Shown here: positions 46,777 through 58,986 of the stretch, piece by piece | Position numbering within the stretch: the first letter of the stretch is position 1 | Layout of the letters: each line of letters starts with the position of its first letter | Origin: Eutypa lata | Lineage: Eukaryota > Ascomycota > Sordariomycetes > Xylariales > Diatrypaceae | Length of the DNA stretch: 64,000 nt | NCBI GenBank assembly: GCA_022661535.1 | Contig: JAKULF010000003.1 | Coordinates: forward strand, 1,550,001 to 1,614,000 | Reading direction: 5' to 3' | Notes under the pieces: generated by a model | Told to the model about the DNA's origin: nothing | The model's input: only the letters and a program-made list of their open reading frames with translations | Database searches by the model: none | Program-made: the position numbers and the translations under genes

Positions 46777-47770
46777 TCATCTGCTATCGTGGATCTCATG
46801 ACCCTTCAGCACCCATCTTGGGTTAACCCAAAAATGAGGATAGTGAAACCCCCTTTCCCTGTCATCGGCTAGGTTTATAGAGGTACCCATAACCTTTGCG
46901 TATATCTCGATGGTTTGTGAATCATCCCATATAACCTGACCGTTGATAGTGCTGTATTGCTTACCGTAGAAGGAGGTGTGACCTGCTCGGAACACCAGAG
47001 AAAGCTTGATATTTTGGAGGTTCCAGCGTAGCCAAGTCAAATCTTTTCTGAGGGGAGCGAAGATAGATCGTAGCGTTCCTTAAACGTGACTTCATCTAGG
47101 ATTAGAAGTGAGCTGTGGTAGGATTGCCAAAATAGATCGAGGAATGTTGGAGTCAGTATGCCTCCCGCCAAAGTCGACTCTCTTACTGTAGGCGTGATCT
47201 CATGACTCTGCTCTTTCTCAGAGACATAACGCAGCTCATCAAAGAACTTTGTCGTTTACACAGAACGCATACAGTTAGCCCAAAGAGGCTGTTGAAAGTC
47301 AGTATTTACTCTAGAATATATCCATGCACCAGATGAAGTAGAATAGTGACGATGTCCCATACCACGTCTCCTGAACGGAGTCACTACTGCTAGTGTAAAT
47401 TCCTCCCCATGGTCGCGTTCTGGGCCAGTTTCCGGACTCCCGTGGAGGATCCAGGGGCCAACACTCGCGGAATCAGAAGGCTCAGCGGCGTAATAGTGAA
47501 TTGGGGGATGTCTTAGCGGGTGCCCAAATCTGACTCAACGGCATTGCGCTCAGTCTTAAGCTCCCGCTCCAATTCACGGACTCTACGACCTAAGCGCTCG
47601 ATTCTCGGTAAGCATGAGGAAGTGTACGCGATTCAATTGTATCATGAATGCTGCACTGCCCACCACTGCTTCTAGTTGGAGCAGGGGTGGTTGTTATCTC
47701 AGTTTAATGCGATATAAATGACACCAGTCACAGACTCTAGCCATTTGGCTTCCTTTTTGCCGAGACTTTC
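46777..47770 (-). pseudogene. Decayed Zn2Cys6 transcription factor
   Basis: Minus-strand fragments, in order from about 47750, fit a fungal Zn2Cys6 regulator: MARVCDWCHLYRIK (zinc cluster start), a CSN followed by a TAG where the next Cys is expected, then GGQCSIHDTIESR in another frame, and the coiled-coil linker RIERLGRRVRELERELKTER (about 47510-47600). Further on, FFDELRYVSEKEQ, PTFLDLFWQSYHSSLLILDE and VTFKERYDL (about 47050-47260) match the start of the regulatory (fungal-specific) domain. One further frame (47040-46777) ends in WVLKGHEIHDSR and cannot be placed. Frameshifts, stops and the lost cysteines mean no functional product. The relic lies 2.4 kb before the GMC oxidoreductase gene, which it may once have regulated (inference). 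Confidence 0.7.
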
Positions 47771-50144
47771 GGGGGGCGAAGGAGCCTCCGGAGATCCTTG
47801 GTCGCTCGATTCGGCAGCACCAGCACGTGTGCCCATGAAAGTAGTGAACATTGGCATGGACAGGTATATAGTTTATGTTTATGGAGAATCTTTTCGGCGC
47901 TTATTGAAGGTCTCGAGACAAATCGGGAGAAATTGAAAGGTTATCGGGAATTGCCGGGTTCTAGGGTCTAAGGGCGCAGCACGAGTTGGGAGGCCGATAT
48001 GTTGGGAAGAGGGCTGTGAGAACCTGGAAAGGCATCTGACCCCATGCTAGACGACGACTTCTCCGGTAATTTCGGGTTTCTCTGGGGGCTATAGCGTTAT
48101 AAGAGTGTATAGAAATGATCCGTAAAGCATTTATGCTGTTGGTAAACTGCGAAGTAAGCGTGGCTCGCGCGGCTCTGCACCCTGTACAGACGGTTGTGCC
48201 CGAAGATAACCGCCAGCTAATAGGTCGGCTTCTTAGGAATCAAGTACGTACTAGTTACATAGTAACAACTAACGAGCAAGGATAGAATGCAATGGCAAAC
48301 CTACTGCAGGTAGTATGCCAGATGGGACCCCCACGTCAACAAATGACAGATCTAGTCGGCAGAATATCTCCGGGGGGTCGCTTCTTATCTGCAAGGGGGC
48401 GGAAGCCTCTTTCATGTAGGCTGACGTTGTTCTTGGATACCCTTGTCGATTCATGGATCTTGTGTTACCCCCAAAGTTAACATCTTCTGAGGGTCTTATG
48501 TCAGTAAAGGCACATTAATAAGGACCCTTTAATTTGGCGTAGGATATGCGTAGATCATAAGCCAAATCCTTCAGGGTGGTGGTACATGGTACAGCAGATG
48601 ACACCATCACACAGGGCTGATCTAACATTTACTACCTGAATTATGTTAGATTATCTCTACATAGTTGATATATAGTAGGACAATAATGATGATTGTTCGA
48701 GCTTAACTATTGTCAACACCCCTGAGTTGGAAACATAAGCTGTCTGGTCTCTTGAGTTGATAGAGAGAGAGCTCTAGGCTCCCGATAGAAAGCCACGGAG
48801 TGACGGCTTAGTACGTGCCCTCTAGAGCTGTTTTGATTGTTCTAGTACTTCGTAAAGCTTATGTCATCTTGTTTCCGTGCCGCATGAGTAAGTATATACG
48901 ATAAGTGTTTCATTGCGACTTCGGCAGAAATAAGAGCTTGGCCGTTGAGAAGATATTACCACCGAAAAGAGGTGTGACAACGGCGAAATGAGTGAAGCGG
49001 TATCACTATGGATTAGAATGATCTCCAACGACAAAGGTATTTGATGCGGTCATTTTTGTCATCAAGCATATAGCCTTACCGTATCAGAGTGTGTTCGGAG
49101 TCACATATACGAGACAAAAAAAGAGAAACACAAACCTTAGACTAAAGGTTAGATATCAAAAGCGAATTTAAGCGAACCGCCTAGTCTTTAAAACCAGGTA
49201 AGATGTTTAAGCAAAGGTAAAGATTAGTCTGGAGAGCCTCAGCTCGTCTAGACTTGTGACATCAGACAACCTCGCTAAGCGGTCCTCATATGATAGGACA
49301 AAGGTGGTCGCTTATATCAGCAGGTCGTATAGATTGACTCAACGTTCCTCTAATGCAGGGGTAGCATTTTAAGATTCAGTAACATTTTCAGCTGCGTGCC
49401 CACCACGTGGGATGCCTCTTTTAGCCATTTCAGTCATGCGGCTTGTCGGCCCTTACAACTACTTGATAGTTCAGCTGGGTGGCAATGCACCAACGGTATA
49501 TCTCAAATCTCTACTGATAAGCCATTTTCAGCTCATCCGTCTTACAAGGCGATATTTTGACGATAACCCTGGCTAGCAGCGCACCGACTATCAAGTATTT
49601 ATAGCCATACTGTAATACATAGACTACCAACTCGGGAAATTTTGACGGCAGGTGGCTATTTTTGGTGCTACAAAGGGACACAGCAAAGCCAATTTGGGAA
49701 AATGTCCGGGTCAGGCTGAAAGCCCGTGTAAAAGGGGTTCTCAGCCTCATACACATGACTTAGGATTCCGTCTAGACCTTTACACATGATCAGGCAAAGA
49801 GCTTGGTTCCAGTACGGAAGATGGACAAGGTTAATGTGGCTTTACTTATCAGCGACTTACTAGGCTACAAAGCTATCCGCATAATGAAGGTATTCCGTTT
49901 GGATCCTTGTGGCGGTAATCACGAGCAATAGAGGCTATTCAGTAAGCTCGTCTAGTAACGGAGGCCATAAATGATCATGATCGAGTACCAGCTGAGCCCT
50001 TATAAGAGACCAAATCCTCGCAATTTCTGACAGGGAAGATATTTGTATTTAGTCAAGGTTATTCTCCCCTCGGAGCGACAAGTTTATTACATTTGCATTC
50101 GTTTGCTTTTATATCTAACAATTCCGAAATCCTTTATCGCAGAT
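47771..50144. other. Intergenic upstream of GMC oxidoreductase
   Basis: About 2.4 kb with no supported gene. Short frames at 47718-47936 and 48269-48480 look random; the first overlaps the relic antisense. Confidence 0.45.
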
Positions 50145-52249
50145 ATGATACACAAAAGCTTTGCCCCAACCTACCTCAAGGCTATTCTAGCTGCGGGTTT
50201 ATTTATTGGGGCACACGCACAGAAACTTCTCGGTTCATCTTTTGGTGTCCCTGGAGACGACGCAACATTCGACTATGTTATCGTTGGTGGCGGTACCGCA
50301 GGTCTCGCGCTGGCCACGAGGTTGGTAGAGCAGAGCGCTGGTAACGTTGCTATCGTCGAGGCTGGTACATTTTATGAGATTAGCAACGGGAATCTCAGCC
50401 AAGTCCCCGCTACGGATGGCGTCTTTTCGGGCAAAAGTCATGATGATTGGCAACCTCTGATAGACTGGGGTTATATCACTACCCCCCAAGCTGTGAGCAA
50501 GGCCACGAGCTAACACCAACCGAACAATTATCGGAGCTAATTTGTACTTAGGGAGCGAATGACGAGTCATTCCATTACGCCCGAGGGAAAACTCTGGGCG
50601 GCAGCTCTGCCAGGAACTTCATGGTCTATCAGCGTGGCACCGAGGAGGCCTATCAGAACTGGGCTGATGCTGTCGATGACCAAAGCTACTCTTTCGAGAA
50701 CTTTCTCCCCTACTTCAAGAAAAGTGTAAACTTCACTGGTCCTGACATGAGTTTACGATTTGCAAACTCGACCCCTGAATACGATATTGGGTCCATTGAA
50801 GATGGCACCCACCAAGGTCCCTTATCACTAACTTTCCCGCACTACGCTCAAGCCTTCGGCACTTGGGCGACAGAGGGCCTAAAACAGATTGGTATACCAA
50901 TCATAGACGGCTTCTTAAGCGGAAAGCTCATCGGGCAGTCTTATGCTATGTTCACTATGGATCCAGATACGATGCACAGAGAATCCTCTGAAACTTCGTT
51001 CCTTCAAGACAGCCTAGGGAACCCCGCCTACACGGTTTACCCATTGACTATGGCGAAGAAGATCATGTTCGAGGGCAATACAGCTACTGGCGTGACAGTT
51101 GAGACGGAAGGCTTCGAGTATGTCCTATCAGCTCGAAAGGAAGTCATCTCGGCCGGCGGTGTTATCGGATCTCCTCAGCTCCTCATGGTCTCAGGAGTCG
51201 GTCCACAGGACATCCTAAGTTCACTGAACATTCCCGTCGTCGCTGATAGGCCGGGAGTCGGACAAGGCATGCAAGACCACGTCTTCTTCGGGGTCTCGTA
51301 CCGCGTCAACGCCCCCACCGCATCCTCGTTCCAGGACCCCGCCTTCGCCGCCGAGCAAGCACAGCTGTATAACGACGACGCCGCCGGGATGTACACCAGC
51401 CCCGGCGCCGACGTGCTAGGCTGGGAGAAGATCCCGGAGTCCCTCCGGACAGACTGGAGCAACGAGACCCAGAGCGACCTGGCTGCCTACCCAGCCGACT
51501 GGCCCGAAGTGGAATACATCTCCATCTCTGAATTCTTGGGAAACCAATCGAACTCACGCACCGGCGATCCTGGCGACGGCTTCAACTACGCCACCCTGGC
51601 AGTAACTCTCTGCACGCCGCGCTCGCGGGGCACCGTAACCATTAGTTCGAGCGACTCCAGTGTACATCCGGACATCAACCCCAACTTCTTGACGGAGCAG
51701 GCCGACATCGACGTCCTGATCGCAGGGTTCAAGCGCGCTCGCGAGTTCTTCGAGACGGACGCCCTGCGAGACTTCACCATCGGCGACGAGTACTACCCCG
51801 GAAATGATGTGACGACTGACCAGCAGATCGAGGAGTACATCCGACAGAACTTCAACACCATCTGGCATGCGGCCTGCACGTGTGCGATGGGCAAGAAGGA
51901 CGACGTAAATGCGGTGGTTGACGCCCAGGTGAGTCATCTGAAGCCCCTCTACTTCCCTCTCGTGTTCCGTGTTAGGGGTGCTTCATTCCTTGGGTCGGAG
52001 CTCATTAGGCTTTCCTCAATATAATATATACTAACTCTACATTGTGAAATAGGGCAAGGTGATTGGTACTCAGGGTCTTCGCGTCGTCGATGCTTCTGCT
52101 TTCCCTCTTCTTCCACCTGGACATCCTCAGTCGACAATCTGTGAGTAATAGCCTTTTTCTTTTTCGTATCTAAGCTCCTCAACAATACTAATACCGAAAT
52201 AGATGCCTTGGCCGAGAAGATTGCTTGTGACATTTCTGGCAATTGCTAA
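50145..52249 (+). CDS. Secreted GMC-family FAD oxidoreductase
   Basis: FAD-dependent glucose-methanol-choline oxidoreductase (AA3-like), oxidising an alcohol or sugar with O2 or a quinone; the substrate is unknown. Four exons: 50145-50492, 50552-51928, 52053-52140, 52203-52249; 619 aa. An N-terminal signal peptide (LKAILAAGLFIGAHAQ) is followed by the FAD motif YVIVGGGTAGLALATRL and the GMC signature GKTLGGSSARNFMVY. A second signature, SAGGVIGSPQLLMVSGVGP, follows. The catalytic His is in NTIWHAACTCAMG, and the last pair is in FPLLPPGHPQSTI-YALAEKI, split by the last intron. All splice joins keep phase. The chosen start is the first ATG before the signal peptide. The nearest functional likeness is to choline dehydrogenase-like and patulin-synthase-like enzymes. 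Confidence 0.92.
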
Positions 52250-53655
52250 AGCAACATTCAGCTACCTCTGCTGGTAGAGAGCTTGTTTCTTTTGTCATTA
52301 TGGGATACTATTTGGTTTTGGGTATAGAGGCGTTGAGTATACAAGAGATTTGGGGCCCTCGCCATTAGTTTTTTGACTTCATGTTCTCACATGCATTGTA
52401 CCACTATTGAATTTTCGAAGGAAATTGTATTTCTAATCACGGATAACATACAGCATAGTCCCTTGACCGTTTCAAATTCAGCTTATGGTTTCTGGGATCC
52501 TTTCAGGGTTGTGAAGGCATGATCTCCCTGGTGGAGTGTCTGGCTGGTGTCGGTCATCTGTATTAATTATCTGGGTAACATTTGGTAGATTATTATATTG
52601 GTTTTATTCACAATTAAAACACTGTGAATGCTTGATTACACACTGGTTTCAATACTGCTTTCCGATTAAGTTAACTCTCGAGTCGGAGATACCCCTTTTG
52701 ACGAGACGGTGAGGAATATGTACAACGCTTAGTAATATACCGACTCATTGTCTGGTCAAGGATGAGGGTAATTAGTTTAGGCAGGCGTATATAGTCTTGT
52801 AAAGGGGCCAACTAGTTGGTATAACCTTTAAAGCTCTGAAACCCCTTGGATAGCATTAACCTTCGCTTTAACCTACCCAATGTTAAAGAGCAAATAAACT
52901 TCGTCTTAACCCACTCGAGATAAGGTTTCACACTTCAGACAACGTTTTCTAGAAGAGTATATAGTATGTGATACAATATTGGATATATGCGAGTATGATG
53001 CAGTAAAGGATATTACGCCAGCTAACCAGTCAGTCGGAGTCCACATCATCATAATATGGGTTTATAGAGGAAATACTTAGGTACATCCCCTGAGGATACG
53101 GCATAAATGAAGGCTCCAGTCAAGATCATTGTCATTAGAATCGTTAGTGACATCTCCATGTATAATTTTGCCTTAGTTCCGGCATACCAATTGTTAATTA
53201 AGTGGCAACGCATTTAAGATAGGACGTCGTGATCAACCTCTTGAGCTTAGCTGCGACAAGTTTGGGTTCTGCGCTGCTATTCAGTCGATATCATCAATGT
53301 CAAAGCAAGTTGCGCTTCGGAGAAAGGTACAACAATATATAGTCTTATTTAGTAGCAACGACGAGAAGGTTTCCAAATGAAAAGTTTGGCATCTCCGAAG
53401 ATGTTTTCTGCCGGAGGAAACAGAGAATGTAGATATATTTAAGGAGTCATTCCTGGATCAGAGGCACTGTTGAGAACCTAACCTGCCTTTCCATCAATTC
53501 TATATTCCCCTTACCTATACGTCTAACCAGTCTCATTTTGAGTCTTCTCGTCTGAAAGTTATTCCCAAGAACTACCCTATAAACCCTCAGTTACCTTTCG
53601 AAAAACTTACTAATCAGCATACCTCAATCCCATCATTGTTAGAACACTATATTAG
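52250..53655. other. Intergenic, no gene seen
   Basis: About 1.4 kb, AT-rich. A TATA-like ATATATTTAAG lies near 53431, about 220 bp before the next ATG. Confidence 0.45.
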
Positions 53656-55167
53656 ATGTCTCGTGGGAATACTCCAGTCATGCCGTCAGTGCCAGCCGAA
53701 ATGGTGGAAAGAAATACCTTTGGACGGAACAAGTCAGCTGAGGTCTGGGGACTCTATGATCATATTACCAAACACTCTGATGACGAGTGGGTACATATTA
53801 ATTATGAGCAATATGCTTCTGGTTCCGAGACAACACCAGAGTCATCGTCAAGCACGACCCGTCCATTCCGTCACAGTTCGCCACCTTCAGGATGGTTTTG
53901 TAAGATTCCATACGAGCCATCCCGAATACATCTTGCGATCAATTCTTCGAACTTTGAGGCATCATTCGATGTCCTTAATTTGCCAAAAACTCTCCAGAAG
54001 GCCAACTTCCTATGGATGGAGTGGATCGGTGTCTCTGCCTCGGCGGAGGCTGACTACTACCTCTTGCATCTTAAAGACGGGGAGGACGCGGATATTCTCT
54101 ACCAGGATATTAGACAGCCCCCTCTAAGCTTCTCACATTTTGGTTACTGGGATAAGATTGTGCAAAGCAAATGTATCTACAGATTTCTCGTTCCTCCCGG
54201 ATGCGAGTGGCATGATGGCCAACCGTGGTCGCCCACACAAATCCCTGATCTGAGCTTCTTGAGACTCACGGAGGATGAGGGACGAGAGCTTCACCCAGGC
54301 ACATGCGCATTCAGCCCCCCCAAGTTTAAACGCATTGTGGGTGCCAATACGGCTATGGTCAACAAGAGCGGCTTTTACGGCCTCCGACGGGATTTGATCA
54401 ACGTCGTCGAGAGGCGCTTCAAGGCCGAGGTTATCCGGCGAGTTCGCTACATCGACGAGTTTCTGAGCTGGGACGGGATGTGTTTCGGGGACGAGAATCC
54501 CGCGGGCTTCGAGTACTACCCGTGGCTGGGGGCCAACGTCGAGTTCGACTGCTGGCTCTTCCAGAAGGAGATCCTCCGGCAGTGGGTGGTCCGGAAGGAC
54601 AAGAGCAACTGCAAGCAGTACAACCCGAGCAACGACGTCTTCGTGCGGATGTACGGGCTGGGGCGGAACGACCTCGAGTACATGCGGGGAAACCCGCAGA
54701 CCGAGGAGAGAGGCGAGCAGCTCGCCACCGTGGAGCGCTTCCACGCCTTGCAGTCGATGCTCGGCCGCGAGGCCACGGCGGACATCCGGGCGCAGTTCTC
54801 GTTCTGCTCGTACACCATCCGGGACGCGAGGGCGGCGCGCGTCACACCCCGGCCGAATACTCGTCCTGGCCGCTTCGCACCCCCTCCTCCTCCTTCCCCC
54901 GAGGCCCAGAGGATCGAGCGTGACCGGCTCGCCGAGGCCCGCAGGCGCGAGTTCAAGATCGCCAAGATCCTCGTCGACCGGGTATGGGAGGACGTGGATA
55001 CCAAGCGCGAACGGGCTCTGCCCCAGCAGATTAGAGGTAGGGGCCGCAGCCACGGGGATTGGTATAAATTGGGCCGAGGACGTCAAGTGGAATTGCTGGG
55101 GGGCGACGAACAGCTAATCAGGAGATTCGTTTCAAGATACCCAAGGTGGAACCCAAGTTGGAGATAG
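53656..55167 (+). CDS. 503-aa protein of unknown function
   Basis: Single exon starting at the ATG at 53656. No signal peptide or membrane helix. The N-terminus is Ser/Thr-rich to about residue 75; a folded-looking core follows with KTLQKANFLWMEWIGVSASA, GYWDKIVQSKCIYRFLVPPG and CEWHDGQPWSPTQIPDLSFL. After it come KSGFYGLRRDLINVVERRFK, EVIRRVRYIDEFLSWDGM and WLGANVEFDCWLFQKEILRQ. The C-terminal third is Arg/Pro-rich (RFAPPPPPSPEAQR, RIERDRLAEARRREFKIAK) and ends QLIRRFVSRYPRWNPSWR. Codon use is GC-rich in the second half only. A 317-codon antisense frame here is a shadow of this bias. I do not recognise the family; the Trp-rich core and basic tail do not show a catalytic motif. It is convergent with the GH2 gene. 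Confidence 0.75.
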   Translation: MSRGNTPVMPSVPAEMVERNTFGRNKSAEVWGLYDHITKHSDDEWVHINYEQYASGSETTPESSSSTTRPFRHSSPPSGWFCKIPYEPSRIHLAINSSNFEASFDVLNLPKTLQKANFLWMEWIGVSASAEADYYLLHLKDGEDADILYQDIRQPPLSFSHFGYWDKIVQSKCIYRFLVPPGCEWHDGQPWSPTQIPDLSFLRLTEDEGRELHPGTCAFSPPKFKRIVGANTAMVNKSGFYGLRRDLINVVERRFKAEVIRRVRYIDEFLSWDGMCFGDENPAGFEYYPWLGANVEFDCWLFQKEILRQWVVRKDKSNCKQYNPSNDVFVRMYGLGRNDLEYMRGNPQTEERGEQLATVERFHALQSMLGREATADIRAQFSFCSYTIRDARAARVTPRPNTRPGRFAPPPPPSPEAQRIERDRLAEARRREFKIAKILVDRVWEDVDTKRERALPQQIRGRGRSHGDWYKLGRGRQVELLGGDEQLIRRFVSRYPRWNPSWR

Positions 55168-55562
55168 GTTTTATGAATCATGCACGGGTTGTTCTTTCTG
55201 GTGTTGGAGTTGGAGCAGAAATGTATCCTACCTTGGCAGATCTGGGAGGTTTGCTATATTATATTGGGTCTCTTTTGTGTGCTTATATGTGTCTTTTCTT
55301 GCTTAAACTATTTACTCTGTTGGTATAATCGTGGTTTAGGTGATGTAATGGGGATAGACTGATATTAATAAACTTCAATCGAATACTATTATGCTCTTTC
55401 CCTCACAACATATTGATATAGGTATAGAAGTACTAGAACGGGAAAGGAAGACGGGGAAAGGAAGACAGGGACTACCACCTATCTCACTTCACCTACCGCC
55501 ATGCCCATCTTCAATGTCCAATAAGTAAACCCCAGTCAATTAAACTGACACAACTTATTCCG
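55168..55562. other. Convergent 3' spacer
   Basis: 395 bp between convergent stops; hydrophobic 60-codon frames here are random. No gene seen. Confidence 0.5.
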
Positions 55563-57899
55563 TTATTTCTTCAAACTATCGTAATACACCTTCGCCACCC
55601 TATCAATAATCTTCTTGACCTCAACAGCTGGAATCTTCTCCTTGCGGTCGAACGAATACAGCCCATTGACCTCCTGCTCGATATCCGTTCTAGTAATTGA
55701 AGCCAACGTTAGCATCGCATGTCACTATAGTGGTTAGGTTCAACAGGAGATTTGAACTTACAATTGCGTATACACAAAAGAGCAAATATGTCCCGGCCGA
55801 ACGACCGCCATCATCAGGGCCTCGATGCGCTTGAGCAAGTCCTGGGGGTCGCTGGCCGTCGTGTAGCCCCAGTCGCGCTCTCCGGCCTGGCCTTCGGCAC
55901 TCGGCTTGATGTTGACGCCGCCGAACTCGGTGTTCAGGACCGGCGCACCCTCCTTATGCTTTGTGCCCTCGTCGATCGTCTTACCATCCGCCGAGATGAT
56001 AGGACCTGCGAAGAACCCGCGGTTGGCTAGCTTAGTTCCCAGTATGCTCTCGAGCGTGGCGCAGGACTTCTCGAGCGCCGGCGCGTCGTTGTAGTCGTGG
56101 AACGTGCTTAGGTCCGTGAGGACGTGCTCCCAGCCGCAGTTGTCGTTCACGGGACGGGTCGGGTCGAGCGTCCTAGATTGGTTGCGCGAGATATTGTTAG
56201 CAGAGTGAGCTCGGTTCGATTAGGAAGATGTTTGGTGTGTGGGTGAGTGGGCGGCGCACTTAGTCAAGTAGTACAGCGACCGGATGTGGTTTCGCTGCTC
56301 GACGTTGTCCTTCAAGGATGGATAACCCCAGCTCTCGTTCACTGGCGTCCAGGTGATGATGGATGGGTGGTTGATGTCTCTCATGACAGCCTCTTTCCAT
56401 TCCTGCTCGAACCTAGCCGTGTACTCCTGGTTGAACTCGTAGGCGTTCGCGATCTCGCCCCAAACCAGGTAGCCCAATTTGTCAGCCCAGTACAGGAACA
56501 AGGGGTCCTCTACTTTCTGGTGTTTACGGCAGCCGTTGAAGCCCATCTTCTTGGAGAGCTCGATATCTACCTTGAGACTCTCGGGGGACGGGGGCGTCAT
56601 CCCGGTCTCGGGCCAGTAGCCCTGGTCAAGACACAAAGCCTGGAATAGGGGCTGGCCGTTGAGTCGGAAGGTTCGGTCCCCTTTGCTCCAATCCAAGCTC
56701 CGGAATCCAGTGTAGGTGTCGACCTCATCGACGACCTTTCCGGAGGAGTCATACAACCGAATAATCACATCATACAATGTTGGGTGGTCTGGAGACCAAA
56801 GAGCCACGCCATCAGCCCAGGCGCGAGGGTCATTGAGAGGCGCAGCTTCAACCAGTGCGTGCGGAGAGGTCAATTTTTGATCTTTGGTCAGTGACAGGTT
56901 CAGGTCAAGGAACGCATAGTCCTTGTCCTTCGGCAGATCAACCTTCTTCGTCGCAACCGAGATTCCGTGGAGCTTCCCCTCGATCTCAACGGAGTACTTG
57001 TGACCAGATCTGCGACCAAGCACGGCCACCTTAGCCTCTAGTAATCCATCTGCGATATTATTGGACTTGAGGATGGTTCCGTAGCTGCTGTTCCCTATAC
57101 GAGCAGAGGGTACAACCTCCGTCCAAACAGTTTGCCATATGCCGCTAGACGGGGTGTAAAATATACTCTTACCTCGCAATTTCGAGTCAGCAGACAGATC
57201 CTGTAATTACAACGATTATCAAGGTAAAGACAGTGGAATATAAATTCTCACCTCGGGCTGCGGTCCCCAATACTGCTTTCCACGCGGCTGAGCCAGGTCA
57301 TAGGGGGAGTCCCGAACACGCATCACAAGCTTGAGGTCGCCCTTCCCGGTGTTCTTCCAAGCGTTCGCCAGAGGATCCGTAACGTCCAAGTCGAACGGGA
57401 CGTGCCCGCCGCGGTGCTGGCCCACCAGGTGGCCCGAAGCCCACAGGGTCATCTCGTAGTCGACGGCGCCGAAGCGGAGGAGGACGCGGTCGCCGCGGCT
57501 AGCGTCGACGTCGGCCTTCTCGGCCCCGCGGGGGTCCGAGAAGGCGCGCTCGTACCACAGCACCTCGTGGGCCTCGATGTGGTGGATGCCCGAGGCGGGC
57601 GTCTGGAAGACGAACGGCACGTTGATGGCCTGCTTGGTGTTCTCGGTCCGGGTCTTCGCGTCGAAGCCCTTCTCCTTGAGCTCGGGGAACGCGGCCAGCC
57701 GCTGCGCCTGGGCCTCGGCGTCGGTGCCGGGCGCCGCGAGGGCTACCTTGTCCGGGACGCCGTTGATGTGCCACGCCTCCCCCAGCCCGACGTCCTCGTC
57801 GTCGTACAGGATCGTCCACCCGTCGTTGATCGGGCTCCATCGCTGGTTGGCGTGGACGAAGTCCGGGCGGGGGTAGGTGTCCTTGGAGCTGTAGGCCAT
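55563..57899 (-). CDS. Glycoside hydrolase family 2 (beta-galactosidase/glucuronidase-like)
   Basis: Retaining glycosidase. The ATG at 57899 begins MAYSSKDTYPRPDFVHANQR with no signal peptide, so it is probably intracellular. The N-terminal sugar-binding domain carries GIHHIEAHEVLWYERAF, GAVDYEMTLWASGHLVGQH and HRGGHVPFDLDVTD. After one intron come FYTPSSGIWQTVWTEVVP, an Ig-like domain, and the barrel: CRKHQKVEDPLFLYWADKLG, WGEIANAY, and the acid/base Glu in ITWTPVNESWG. A second intron leads to RTLDPTRPVNDNCGWEH and the nucleophile Glu in VLNTEFGG. A final exon reads TDIEQEVNGLYSFDRK and ends VYYDSLKK at 55563. The total is about 680 aa. Both catalytic Glu are present. The sugar substrate is not decided; the family includes beta-galactosidase, beta-glucuronidase and beta-mannosidase. 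Confidence 0.9.
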
Positions 57900-58986
57900 G
57901 ATATGGTGGATGGGTGGTATTCCTGTTAAGGCAAGGTGTCAGGTATCAGGGTATTTTATAAAGCGATCGGGTTTGATCGATCGATTCACGGTGACCTTTA
58001 TCTAGGTAGTTACGCTGTTTGTTGTAAGGTCAAAGCAAGAGAGGGAGGGTTGGGAACGAGAATCGACCTAGTCCAGGTACCCGGACCGATCCTGAAAATC
58101 TGTCCACCCCTCCCCTCCCAGCCTCCGTCCGCTTTCGTGGTTTACGTGTCGCTCGCGGCTTTACTGCAATAGTTTAGGGGAAACCCATTTCTGTGAGACG
58201 CGGGGACTGCAGGACCTGACGTCATTGGCGCCAATGAGAGTCCGTCGGGGAGCTGAAAACTGGACACAGCCTCCGGTTTTATTGCTCGCATTGAGAGGGG
58301 ATCGTTGCAAAAGGGAGATAATAAAACAGGAGCTGTTGAGAGCTCGAGATCTACATAACATACATTAGCCTAACGCCGTGATACCGTAAAGCTCTATCTA
58401 ACTGCCTGCTATTATGGTCCCGTTCTTATCCACGTATGCGTAGCGCTAGGTAGAGTTACTTGGTCGTGTTTTAGATGTAAGGTAAAATGGCGATACTTAA
58501 CCTAAATATTAAGCTGGACAGTGCCATATAATATAAATTCAGGAGTAATCAGTATATCTAGGACAGCTGGCAATTGGTTTGATAACTGGCCCTTCCCACA
58601 TCGTAGCTCGTCGTAACCTTCAATTCCACAACTGAGGCAAGGTACGTTATGTTCCCTCCACCATCAAACGCTGAGACATATCAACTCCTAGACATGAGAA
58701 TGGGGAAGTATTGGTAAACAGAGATAGACTCCAGAATACTTAATTGATATAGAAAAAGCAAAGTAGCGTAGACGAGATCCAACTGATCTTAATCGAAGTT
58801 GTGATTTGGAAAACCCCCTGAATTGTGAATAGTCAATTGTCTACTACATCATTATCTCGTTCTACAATCTCCGTAGCTCATATCAGGTTCTAGTTAAGGC
58901 CACATATCCCATAGCCCATCATTGCGTGGCAATTCCTTCATTGGCAAACGAAACAAAACACACAAAGCTCATAGCACCTAGCATAT
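57900..58986. other. Intergenic GH2 promoter / MCM4 3' region
   Basis: About 1.1 kb. No gene. 57940-58150 is less AT-rich and likely promoter of the GH2 gene. Confidence 0.45.

Noticed and set aside
54133..55086. 317-codon minus-strand frame
   Set aside because: Antisense shadow caused by GC-rich third positions of the 503-aa gene; no motifs.
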